Shown in pieces: positions 15,203-22,405 of a DNA stretch of 25,391 nucleotides (within the stretch, counting starts at the first letter, position 1; each line of letters starts with the position of its first letter). The notes under the pieces are model-generated. The model searched no databases. It saw only the letters and a list, made by a program, of their open reading frames with translations, and was not told the DNA's origin. Source of the stretch: JBGCDD01 sp045105075 (GTDB lineage Bacteria; Pseudomonadota; Alphaproteobacteria; Rhodobacterales; Rhodobacteraceae); contig JBGCDD010000128.1 of NCBI GenBank assembly GCA_045105075.1, positions 1 to 25,391 on the forward strand, read 5' to 3'. The translations under genes and the position numbers were made by a program.

Positions 15203-16044
15203 GCCGGCTTCAGGTTTATACCTCGCTCTGGGCGATGCAGCCGCACGACCAAAGCGGCGTCAAACTGCCCTATGATCAGGTCTGCGAAATGGTGGCAAAT
15301 GCCGGTTTTGACGGCATGGCGATTGATCTTGGTGCCTCGGATGTTGCGGTGGCCCATGCCGTGCGCCCGCATATGCAGCGTCACGATCTGACCCCGCTGA
15401 TTGTGGCCTTTCCCAAAACCATCGACAGCCTCGAGGACACGCTGCACATGGCGGCCGATTTTGGCGCGCCTTTTGTGGATGTGATTGGTCAGGTCATGCC
15501 GATCGCACTGGATGACATGGTGGCGGTGATCGAAACCTGGATCGCGATGTCAAACCGCATCGGCGTGCCTGTTCAATTCGAAACCCATCGCAATTGCATC
15601 ACCAACGATCTGTATACGATGCTGCAATTGCTGGACCGGATCCCGGACATGCGGGTGTGCGCCGACCTGTCCCACTACGTGGTTGATCGTGAATTCTGGT
15701 TTCCGATGTCCGAGCATGACATGGGGTTGATCAGCCGTGTGTTGCAACGCTCTGACAGCTTTCAGGGCCGCGTGGCATCGCGCCAGCAAATCCAGCTGCA
15801 ACTGGGCTTTGCCCAGCATCAAAAGTGGGTTGAGCTGTTCAAAGGCTGGTGGCGCGAGGGACTGGCGGATTGGCGCGCCCGCAACCCTGTGGGCGATTGC
15901 ATTTTCCTGTGCGAACTGGGCCCGCCGGAATATGCAATGACCGACGCGCAGGGGCGCGAGATGTCCAACCGCTGGGAAGAAGCACAGCTGATCATGGGTT
16001 GGATCCGCGAGATCTGGGCGGATCTGGGCGGCGACGGCACCTAA
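15199..16044 (+). CDS. sugar phosphate isomerase/epimerase-like TIM-barrel protein (AP endonuclease 2 superfamily)
   Basis: A 281-residue protein with the xylose-isomerase-like TIM-barrel pattern. The early motif is VCEMVANAGFDGMAIDLG. A central VQFETHRN supplies a Glu and His, CADLSHY an Asp and His, and FLCELGPP a late Glu, which together fit the metal-binding residues of this superfamily. It starts inside the stop codon of the desaturase gene and is surely co-translated. The biochemical role is unknown; superfamily members isomerise or cleave sugar-like or inositol-like compounds. Coupling to a desaturase hints at a lipid head-group or polyol step, which is only an inference. Confidence 0.75.
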   Translation: MSRLQVYTSLWAMQPHDQSGVKLPYDQVCEMVANAGFDGMAIDLGASDVAVAHAVRPHMQRHDLTPLIVAFPKTIDSLEDTLHMAADFGAPFVDVIGQVMPIALDDMVAVIETWIAMSNRIGVPVQFETHRNCITNDLYTMLQLLDRIPDMRVCADLSHYVVDREFWFPMSEHDMGLISRVLQRSDSFQGRVASRQQIQLQLGFAQHQKWVELFKGWWREGLADWRARNPVGDCIFLCELGPPEYAMTDAQGREMSNRWEEAQLIMGWIREIWADLGGDGT

Positions 16045-16087
16045 GCGCACGCGCGCGCCCGGGGGCAAACAACCGATGTGATCGGCA

Positions 16088-16112
16088 AGACCCGGGCTTT
16101 TGGCGCGGGTCT
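16088..16112. terminator. hairpin between convergent genes
   Basis: AGACCCG (16088-16094) pairs perfectly with CGGGTCT (16106-16112) around an 11-base loop, in the 147-base gap between the isomerase-like gene and the convergent znuA. No U-tract follows on either strand, so this is at best a transcript-end stabilising hairpin. Confidence 0.35.
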
Positions 16113-16191
16113 GGGACCTTATCTCTGCGCACCCTTCGCGGCTTTGCCCGTCAGATGCGTGCACGCCAACCGAGGGCGCGCGACGTTCGCC

Positions 16192-17175
16192 TCACATACA
16201 CCCCGCCAGCGCAGTTGATAGATTTCGGATCAGTTGCGGATAAAGCGCCGGTCCCGGTGCCAGATCAGATCCGAGCGGATCGAGGATTCCGGTTTGAGCT
16301 GTCGTGCCATCCAGAACGGTTTCAACAAGACCAGGATTGAACTGCGGTTCCGCCAGCACGCAGTCAATGCCCTGATCACCAATGCGGTCGCGAATTTCGG
16401 CAATCCGTGCCGGGCTTGGGTCAGACGCATCGCTGAGTGAAATCGCACCAGCCGCAGGGAAATCAAAATCGTTTTCAAAATAATGGTAGGCGTCGTGGAA
16501 CACGATGAACTGGCCACCGCGCACCGGCGCCAGCGTTGCGTTGACTTCGCCAATCAAGGCATCCAGTTCTGCGCGCCCGGCGGCGGCATTGGCAAAATAC
16601 TGTCCGGCATTGTCAGGGTCGGCGGCCGAAAGCTGACCGGCTATAACATTCAGCCAGGTCATTGCATTTTGCGGCGACAACCAGGCATGTGGATCATGAG
16701 CCCCGTGCCCGTGTTCGTCGTGCCCTTCCTCGTCGTGTCCGGCCTCGCCGTGGTCATCGTCTTTGTGCGCATCGCCGTGATCGTCATCATCGTGATCATC
16801 ATGACCATGCGCCTCAAACAGCGCGTTTTCGCGGAATTCCAGCTCGATTGTGCCGTTCGCCTCCAGCAAAGCCAGCGGTGTCGCATCAGCGGCCAGTGTT
16901 GCAATCGTATCGCTCAGCCAAGGGGTCAGATCGGGGCCAATCCAAAACACCAGATCGGCGTCCTGAAGGGCACGGGCTTCGGAGGGGCGCAGACTGTATT
17001 CATGCGGGCTGGCGCCGGGTTGCACAATCAATTTGGGCGCGCCGACTCCCTGCATGACCCGGGCCACCAGTGAATGCACCGGCGCAATATCAACCGCAAC
17101 CCGGGGCGCTTGTGCAAAAGCAGCACCTCCCATCATCATCGGGATCAGCGACAGGGCAACAAGCGTTCTGGACAT
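16192..17175 (-). CDS. znuA: zinc ABC transporter substrate-binding protein ZnuA
   Basis: A 327-residue periplasmic protein of the cluster A-I metal-binding family. Residues 1-21 are a signal peptide with likely cleavage after AAFA. Zinc ligands fit H58 (GASPHEY), H163 in HDPHAWLSP, the His of VFHDAYHYFE, and an acidic residue late in the protein. A His/Asp-rich loop at about 121-163 is typical of ZnuA proteins and is thought to collect zinc. The ATG at 17175 has CGGAGA upstream; a longer in-frame start would overlap the Zur boxes. It is divergent from zur-znuC-znuB and hands zinc to the ZnuB permease. It is expected to be repressed by Zur when zinc is sufficient. Confidence 0.93.
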   Translation of the reverse strand: MSRTLVALSLIPMMMGGAAFAQAPRVAVDIAPVHSLVARVMQGVGAPKLIVQPGASPHEYSLRPSEARALQDADLVFWIGPDLTPWLSDTIATLAADATPLALLEANGTIELEFRENALFEAHGHDDHDDDDHGDAHKDDDHGEAGHDEEGHDEHGHGAHDPHAWLSPQNAMTWLNVIAGQLSAADPDNAGQYFANAAAGRAELDALIGEVNATLAPVRGGQFIVFHDAYHYFENDFDFPAAGAISLSDASDPSPARIAEIRDRIGDQGIDCVLAEPQFNPGLVETVLDGTTAQTGILDPLGSDLAPGPALYPQLIRNLSTALAGCM

Positions 17176-17187
17176 CGAAGTCTCCGT

Positions 17188-17236
17188 GTAATAGTATAAC
17201 ATTACAGGCTGAATAGACATAATGTTATACTATGAC
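17188..17236. promoter_or_regulatory. two Zur boxes in the znuA-zur divergent promoter
   Basis: Box one, 17188-17205, is GTAATAGTATAACATTAC. Box two, 17219-17236, is ATAATGTTATACTATGAC and matches the reverse complement of box one in 16 of 18 positions. Both are near-palindromes close to the Zur operator pattern of alphaproteobacteria. Box one contains TATACT (minus, 17198-17193), a good -10 for znuA with a start site near 17185. Box two contains CATAAT (17218-17223) and TATACT (17226-17231), possible -10 elements for zur, and overlaps the annotated zur ATG. Bound Zur would block both promoters. Confidence 0.8.
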
Positions 17237-17747
17237 AAGTGACTCAAAAAACGACGACAGTGCTGGCGGTCCTTTGGGGTTCGCCCAGCATGATCACGGC
17301 ACCTGTGTCAGTGGCGCGCTTGCCGCAGCTGATGCGCGATGTGCCTCGGACGGGCTTCGTTTAACCCCGGTCCGGCGCCGAGTGCTCGAGATTTTGCTAC
17401 AGGACCACCGCGCGCTTGGGGCCTATGCGGTTCTCGACCGGTTGCGCGAAGAAGGCTTTGGCTCGCAACCGCCTGTGGCCTACCGCGCGCTGGATTTCCT
17501 GGTGCTGAATGGCCTGGCCCATAAAATCGAGCGGCTGAATGCCTTTATCGCGTGCGTGCATCCCAATGAACATCACGCCCCAGCGTTTATGATTTGCCGG
17601 TCCTGCGACACGGTTGCCGAAACCCTGGCCTCTCCGGCGCGCGGGGCTTTGGGCGATGCAGCCCGCGCCAGCGGTTTTCACATCGAACGCACCATTGTCG
17701 AGGCCGAGGGTCTTTGCCCGTCCTGCGTGGATAAGACCGACGCATGA
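17232..17747 (+). CDS. zur: Fur family zinc uptake regulator Zur
   Basis: A 171-residue Fur-superfamily repressor. The winged helix lies at about residues 40-90 (RLTPVRRRVLEILLQ, AYAVLDRLRE, PPVAYRALDFLVLNGLAHKIE). The structural zinc site is two Cys pairs, C-RSC and CPSC. The sensing region has HPNEHH. The N-terminal GFAQHDHGTC is a His/Cys segment often seen in alphaproteobacterial Zur. The ATG at 17232 lies inside the second Zur box and has no ribosome-binding site, so either the message is leaderless or a TTG at 17274 (with GGCGG before it) is the true start. It overlaps znuC by four bases and represses the znu genes and probably itself. Confidence 0.88.
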   Translation: MTSDSKNDDSAGGPLGFAQHDHGTCVSGALAAADARCASDGLRLTPVRRRVLEILLQDHRALGAYAVLDRLREEGFGSQPPVAYRALDFLVLNGLAHKIERLNAFIACVHPNEHHAPAFMICRSCDTVAETLASPARGALGDAARASGFHIERTIVEAEGLCPSCVDKTDA

Positions 17748-18553
17748 GCCTTGTTCAGGTCAAAGACATCAGTGTGCGTTACGGCGCCCGCACGGTGTTG
17801 TCCCATGTGTCCCTCAGCATCGCCGCGGGCGAGATCGTCACCATTGTTGGGCCCAACGGATCGGGCAAAACCAGCCTGTTGCGCGCGCTCATCGGTGCGG
17901 TGAAACCCGTCCAGGGCCATGTGGAATGGCGCGCGGGCCTCAAAATTGGCTATGTTCCACAAACGTTGCACATTGATGAAACTTTGCCGATCACGGTGTC
18001 GCGGTTTTTGAAGTTGCCCGGTGGCCAGACGGGCGCAACGATTGCTCAGGCCCTGACCCAAGCCGGGGTGCCAGAACTGACCCAAGCGCAATTGTCAAAA
18101 CTGTCAGGCGGGCAATTCCAACGTGTCCTGTTGGCGCGTGCGCTGATTGGAAAGCCGGATCTTTTGGTGCTGGACGAAGCCACGCAAGGGTTGGACCAGC
18201 CTGGATCGGCCGCGTTCTATCAGCAAATCGAAACGGTCCGGCAAAACACAGGCTGCGCGGTCTTGATGATCAGCCACGAGTTGCATGTGGTGATGAGCGC
18301 CTCTGACCGGGTGATTTGTCTCAATGGTCATGTTTGCTGCGAAGGCACGCCCGATGTGGTTGCCTCGGCGCCGGAATATCGCGCGCTGTTTGGCACTGGA
18401 ACCGGTGGCGCTCTGGCGTTGTACCGCCATGACCACGACCATGACCACGGGCACGGGCATGATCACGGGCACGACCATGACCACGGGCACGACCATGACC
18501 ATGACCATGACCACAACCACAACCATCGTGACCCCTCCAAGGCCGCCGGGTGA
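17744..18553 (+). CDS. znuC: zinc ABC transporter ATP-binding protein ZnuC with His-rich tail
   Basis: A 269-residue ATPase. Walker A GPNGSGKT is at residues 36-43, the Q-loop is YVPQ, the signature LSGGQFQR, Walker B LLVLDEAT, and the H-loop SHE. It pairs with ZnuB to drive zinc import from ZnuA. Oddly, residues 229-261 (codons 18428-18526) form a tail in which 17 of 33 residues are His, alternating with Asp, Gly or Asn. A cytoplasmic His-rich tail on the ATPase is not part of standard ZnuC and may buffer incoming zinc or sense cytoplasmic zinc. The gene overlaps zur (ATGA) and znuB. Confidence 0.92.
   Translation: MSLVQVKDISVRYGARTVLSHVSLSIAAGEIVTIVGPNGSGKTSLLRALIGAVKPVQGHVEWRAGLKIGYVPQTLHIDETLPITVSRFLKLPGGQTGATIAQALTQAGVPELTQAQLSKLSGGQFQRVLLARALIGKPDLLVLDEATQGLDQPGSAAFYQQIETVRQNTGCAVLMISHELHVVMSASDRVICLNGHVCCEGTPDVVASAPEYRALFGTGTGGALALYRHDHDHDHGHGHDHGHDHDHGHDHDHDHDHNHNHRDPSKAAG
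18428..18526 (+). repeat. CAY-GRN codon repeat encoding the His-rich ZnuC tail
   Basis: Ninety-nine bases of alternating His codons (CAC/CAT) and GAC, GGC or AAC codons, made of short units such as CATGACCACGGGCACGACC. Such near-repeats can expand or contract by slippage, so tail length may differ between strains. It lies wholly within znuC. Confidence 0.75.
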
Positions 18554-19347
18554 TGCTGGGTGATTTCATGGTCCGTGCCGCGCTGGCCGGCGTGGGTGTT
18601 GCCGTTGCCGCCGCGCCCTTGGGGTGTTTCGTGGTCTGGCGGCGCATGGCCTATTTTGGCGATGCCACGGCGCACGCAGCGATTCTGGGCGTGGCCCTGT
18701 CATTGGCGTTTTCCATGTCGGTCTTTGTCGGCGCGATGGCGGTGGCACTGCTGATGGCATTGACCGTCAATGTGCTGTCGGGGCGGGGCTATGCCATGGA
18801 CACGCTGTTGGGGGTGTTGGCGCATTCCGCGCTGGCGTTCGGGCTGGTGGCGGTGTCATTCCTGTCGGGCGTGCGCCTTGATTTGATGGCCTATCTCTTT
18901 GGTGACATTCTCGCCGTATCACGCAGTGATCTTGCGGTGATTTGGGGCGGCGCCCTGCTGGTTGTGGCGTTGATGGCCTGGCGTTGGTCGCCGCTTTTGA
19001 CATCGACGCTGAACCAGGATCTTGCCTACGCCAGCGGGATAGACCCCAAACGTGAACAGCTGGTTTTGACGCTGGCCTTGGCGATCACAGTCGCAGTTGC
19101 GATCAAAGTCGTTGGCGTTTTGCTGATCGCGGCGATGCTGATCATTCCGGCGGCTGCGGCGCGGCCCTTGTCGCGAACACCCGAAGCCATGGCCATCGCC
19201 GCGGGCGCCATCGGCAGCCTGTCGGTCCTGGTTGGCCTGCGCGCGGCTTATGTGCTCGATACACCCGCCGGTCCCTCGATTGTGTGCGTCGCCGCCCTCA
19301 TCTTTGTCGCCTCAAGCGTGTTCAAAAGCCTGAAACCGGTCGGATAG
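18553..19347 (+). CDS. znuB: zinc ABC transporter permease ZnuB
   Basis: A 264-residue membrane protein of the ABC-3 metal permease family. About eight hydrophobic segments cover almost its full length. Family landmarks are the cytoplasmic WRRMAYFGDATAHAAILG stretch, SGVRLDLMAYLFGDIL, and the LIAAMLIIPAAAARPLS helix near residue 205. The ATG at 18553 overlaps the last base of the znuC stop; a GTG one codon earlier is also possible. It forms the inner-membrane channel of the ZnuABC importer and is the last gene of the zur-znuC-znuB unit. Confidence 0.92.
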   Translation: MLGDFMVRAALAGVGVAVAAAPLGCFVVWRRMAYFGDATAHAAILGVALSLAFSMSVFVGAMAVALLMALTVNVLSGRGYAMDTLLGVLAHSALAFGLVAVSFLSGVRLDLMAYLFGDILAVSRSDLAVIWGGALLVVALMAWRWSPLLTSTLNQDLAYASGIDPKREQLVLTLALAITVAVAIKVVGVLLIAAMLIIPAAAARPLSRTPEAMAIAAGAIGSLSVLVGLRAAYVLDTPAGPSIVCVAALIFVASSVFKSLKPVG

Positions 19348-19527
19348 GATCGCGCAGCGTGGCTGGAGATGCGTTGCAATCTTCGCCCAGACGAAACCGA
19401 TAGGACAGGGCTTTCCTTTTGGGGGCTGGGCGGGCAGGGGGCGCGCGACGTTGCGATGTGCCACGCGAACCGCTTGCGCCGCTGTCGTGTGCGGGGCAGT
19501 GTCCGCGCGCAATCAGGGGGCAAGGCT

Positions 19528-20925
19528 ATGATTCCGGTTTTGGGCATGACAGGGCAGCGCGTGGCGGTTTTGGGCTTGGGGCGCTCGGGCCTTGCGGCGG
19601 CGCGGGCGCTGCAGGCCGGCGGGGCCACACCTGTGTGCTGGGACGACAACCCAGAGGCGCGCGACCGCGCCGCCGCTGAGGGGATCGAGATCACCGATCT
19701 GGCCAAAGCGGGCGCTTTTGAAGCGGTTTCGGCACTGATCACATCGCCCGGCATTCCGCATCTTTATCCCAGCCCGAATCCGGTGATCGCCGCAGCCTTC
19801 GCGGCAGGCGTGCCTGTGGACAATGACATCGGGCTGTTTTTCGCCTCTTTCGCCACGCCCGAATGGGACAATTTTGACACCGTACCTCAGGTGGTTGCCG
19901 TGACCGGTTCCAACGGGAAATCCACCACCTCGGCGCTGATCCACCACATTCTGACCCAGGTCGAGCGCCCCTGCCAGTTGGCTGGCAATATCGGGCGCGG
20001 CGTGCTGGATATTGACCCCGCAATTGACGGCGAGGTTGTGGTGCTGGAACTGTCGAGCTATCAGACCGAACTGGCGCGCGCGATGACGCCCGATATCGCA
20101 GTGTTCACCAACCTGTCGCCCGATCATCTGGAGCGTCACGGCGGGATGGGGGGCTATTTCGCGGCCAAACGCCGGCTGTTCGCCGAGGGCGGACCGGACC
20201 GCGCGATCATCGGTGTGGACGAACCCGAGGGGCAATATCTGGCGATGCAGTTGGGCCAGGGCGCCAGCGACGACCGGGTGATCCGCGTCAGTGTGGCGCA
20301 AAAGCTGGTGGGGCCGGGCTGGCAGGTGTTTGCACGCAAAGGGTTTTTGTCGGAATATCGCAAAGGGCGGCAGGTGGCCTCGCTTGATCTGCGCGGCGTC
20401 ATTGGCTTGCCCGGCGCGCACAACCATCAAAACGCCTGTTCGGCCTATGCGGTTGCGCGCACGCTGGGTCTGGCGCCACGGGTGATTGAAGCGGCGTTGC
20501 ACAGCTATCCCGGTTTGCCCCACCGCAGTCAGATCGTGGCCGAAAAAGACGGCGTAGTGTACGTGAACGATTCCAAGGCGACCAATGTCGACAGCGCCGC
20601 CAAGGCTTTGGGCGCGTTCAAACGCATCCGCTGGATTTGTGGCGGGTTGCAAAAAGAAGGTGGTCTGGATGGCTTGTCAGGGGCGGGCGGATCCGTGGCC
20701 AAAGCCTATGTCATTGGGCGCGAGGCCGCTGCCTTTGCCCGCGCGCTGCCGGTGGAGGCGGAGATCTGCACCGATATGGCCCAGGCTGTGGCGCGTGCTG
20801 TGGCCGAAGCCGAGGCTGGCGATACGGTGTTGCTGGCCCCGGCGGCGGCGAGCTTTGATCAATATGACAATTTCGAGCAGCGCGGCGATGATTTCATTGC
20901 TCAGGTGCGCGCGCATTTGGGATAA
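19528..20925 (+). CDS. murD: UDP-N-acetylmuramoylalanine--D-glutamate ligase MurD
   Basis: A 465-residue cytoplasmic Mur ligase that adds D-Glu to UDP-MurNAc-L-Ala using ATP. The N-terminal Rossmann motif GLGRSG is at about residues 16-21, the ATP loop GSNGKST at 127-133, and the central LELSSYQTE and NLSPDHLERH stretches follow. The C-terminal domain has PGLPHRSQIV and VNDSKATN. The ATG at 19528 is chosen because AGGGGG precedes it and the protein starts with the usual short beta strand; the frame is open to 19369, but that part is not MurD-like. It follows znuB after 180 bases in which I see no clear promoter or terminator. It belongs with ftsW-murG-murC downstream. Confidence 0.95.
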   Translation: MIPVLGMTGQRVAVLGLGRSGLAAARALQAGGATPVCWDDNPEARDRAAAEGIEITDLAKAGAFEAVSALITSPGIPHLYPSPNPVIAAAFAAGVPVDNDIGLFFASFATPEWDNFDTVPQVVAVTGSNGKSTTSALIHHILTQVERPCQLAGNIGRGVLDIDPAIDGEVVVLELSSYQTELARAMTPDIAVFTNLSPDHLERHGGMGGYFAAKRRLFAEGGPDRAIIGVDEPEGQYLAMQLGQGASDDRVIRVSVAQKLVGPGWQVFARKGFLSEYRKGRQVASLDLRGVIGLPGAHNHQNACSAYAVARTLGLAPRVIEAALHSYPGLPHRSQIVAEKDGVVYVNDSKATNVDSAAKALGAFKRIRWICGGLQKEGGLDGLSGAGGSVAKAYVIGREAAAFARALPVEAEICTDMAQAVARAVAEAEAGDTVLLAPAAASFDQYDNFEQRGDDFIAQVRAHLG

Positions 20926-20964
20926 GGGATTGGTCGGGCTTTGTCCCATATGCGGGTATCTGTT

Positions 20965-21073
20965 GGGTTCTGCCCCACACGCAGTGTTTCGCGGGGCTCT
21001 GCCCCACACCCAGTGTTTCATGGGGCTCTGCCCCACGCCCAGTGTTTCGTGGGGCTCTGCCCCACACCCCGGG
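20965..21073. repeat. three 29-bp hairpin repeats plus a partial copy
   Basis: Three tandem copies start at 20982, 21011 and 21040, with exact 29-base spacing; a 16-base partial copy (20965-20980) precedes them. Each carries GGGGC-TCT-GCCCC; the stem grows to 7 bp in the third copy (21049-21055 with 21059-21065). The copies differ only at a few positions, such as CGC, CAT and CGT before the stem. The array ends in CCCGGGATATTTT, which runs into the stop codon of the flavoprotein gene at 21080. It resembles a palindromic element common between roseobacter genes, and probably ends transcription of murD and the convergent gene. Confidence 0.8.
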
Positions 21074-21079
21074 ATATTT

Positions 21080-22276
21080 TCAGCAAGAGGAAGGTGCGGC
21101 GCGGCGCGTTTTTGTGATGGCGGTGGCGGCGGCCCAGCCTGAGGACCAGGCCCATTGGAAGTTGTATCCGCCGAGCCAGCCAGTGACATCGACCGCTTCG
21201 CCGATGGCGTAAAGGCCAGGGACGCTGGTGCATTCCATTGAGCGTGATGACAGCGCGGCAGTGTCGATGCCGCCCAGGGTGACTTCTGCGGTGCGGTAGC
21301 CTTCGCTGCCATCCGGGGTGAGCGGCCAGTGGCTGAGCGCGTCGCACAGGGATTTCAGCTGCGCGTCGCTGTGATCCGCCAGGCGGGCCGTAAGTGGGTG
21401 GTGTTGGCCAAGGTGGTCGACCAAACGTTGGGGCAGGTGGCGGGCCAGTTCGGTTTTCAGTGCGCGCCGTCCCTGGGTCTGTTTGAGCGCGCGAAGTGTG
21501 TCGTAGAGCGTGCCCGTTGGGTTGAGATTGACATGGATCGTTTCGCCCAGTTGCCAATAAGAGCTGATTTGCAGGATCGCGGGGCCGGACAGGCCGCGAT
21601 GGGTGAACAGCAGGGCTTCGTCAAAGCTGGTGTCATGGCACTGCGCGCGCACATCCAGCGCCACGCCGGCCAAGGGTTTAAAGCGTTGATCGGCGAAGGT
21701 CAGCGGCACCAACGCTGGTTGTGTGGGCGTGACCGGGATGTTGAATTGGCGCGCGACATCATAGGCAAAGCCCGTGGCGCCCATTTTCGGGATCGATTTG
21801 CCGCCCGTGGCCAGCACCAGATGGCGACAGGTCAGGGTTTGGCGCGCGCCTTCACGCTCGACCACCAGACGAAAGCCATTTTCGGATTTTTCAAGTTCAC
21901 GCACATGGGTGGACAGCCACAATTGCGCGGTTTTCAGTTCGGCGCGCAGCATGGCGATGATCTCGCGCGCGGAGGTGTCGCAAAACAACTGACCCAAGGT
22001 CTTTTCGTGCCACGCAATGCCGTGCCGGTCGACCATCTCGAGAAAGTCGTATTGGGTGTAGCGCGCCAGTGCGGATTTGGCGAAATGCGGATTTTGCGAC
22101 AGGAAGTTTTCCGGGCTTGTGTAGAGATTGGTGAAATTGCACCGCCCGCCGCCGGAAATGCGGATCTTTTCGCCCGGTGCGCGGGCGTGATCGATCAGCA
22201 CGCAGTTTTCGCCCAGCGTGGCGGCGCACATCAGCCCCGCAGCACCGGCGCCCAGAATGATCGTATCGACATACAT
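21080..22276 (-). CDS. BaiN/HI0933-family FAD-dependent flavoprotein
   Basis: A 398-residue flavoprotein. The N-terminal FAD-binding GAGAAG lies at about residues 9-14. GEKIRISGGGRCNFTN at about 35-50 is the hallmark of this family. A central LVLATGGKSIPKMGATG follows, and the C-terminal GLYAIGEAVDVTGWLGGYNFQWAWSSG completes the FAD site. The ATG at 22276 gives a typical family length; the open frame upstream overlaps ftsW and is not coding. The physiological reaction of this family is poorly known; some members reduce bile-acid-like enones. It sits on the opposite strand within the dcw cluster. Its last codons overlap the end of the hairpin repeat. Confidence 0.88.
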   Translation of the reverse strand: MYVDTIILGAGAAGLMCAATLGENCVLIDHARAPGEKIRISGGGRCNFTNLYTSPENFLSQNPHFAKSALARYTQYDFLEMVDRHGIAWHEKTLGQLFCDTSAREIIAMLRAELKTAQLWLSTHVRELEKSENGFRLVVEREGARQTLTCRHLVLATGGKSIPKMGATGFAYDVARQFNIPVTPTQPALVPLTFADQRFKPLAGVALDVRAQCHDTSFDEALLFTHRGLSGPAILQISSYWQLGETIHVNLNPTGTLYDTLRALKQTQGRRALKTELARHLPQRLVDHLGQHHPLTARLADHSDAQLKSLCDALSHWPLTPDGSEGYRTAEVTLGGIDTAALSSRSMECTSVPGLYAIGEAVDVTGWLGGYNFQWAWSSGWAAATAITKTRRAAPSSC

Positions 22277-22364
22277 GGGCGCGACGTGGCGTGATTTCTT
22301 GCCCAAAGGCAAGCCAAAGTCCCTTTGCGGATCGTCAATTTTGCTGTAACGGTAAGGGCAACGA

Positions 22365-22378
22365 CCCCGAAAACGGGG
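22365..22378 (+). promoter_or_regulatory. small hairpin in the ftsW leader
   Basis: CCCCG-AAAA-CGGGG forms a perfect 5-bp stem with an AAAA loop, 27 bases before the ftsW start, in the 129-base divergent gap with the flavoprotein gene. It could shape the leader or be part of a promoter region. I see no strong -35/-10 pair, so its role is open. Confidence 0.3.
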
Positions 22379-22405
22379 CGGGCAGAGGCAAAATGGCGGT
22401 AATCC

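Noticed and set aside
20965..21073. A short CRISPR-like array from the regular 29-base spacing.
   Set aside because: The units abut with no unique spacers and there are no cas genes; this is a tandem hairpin repeat.
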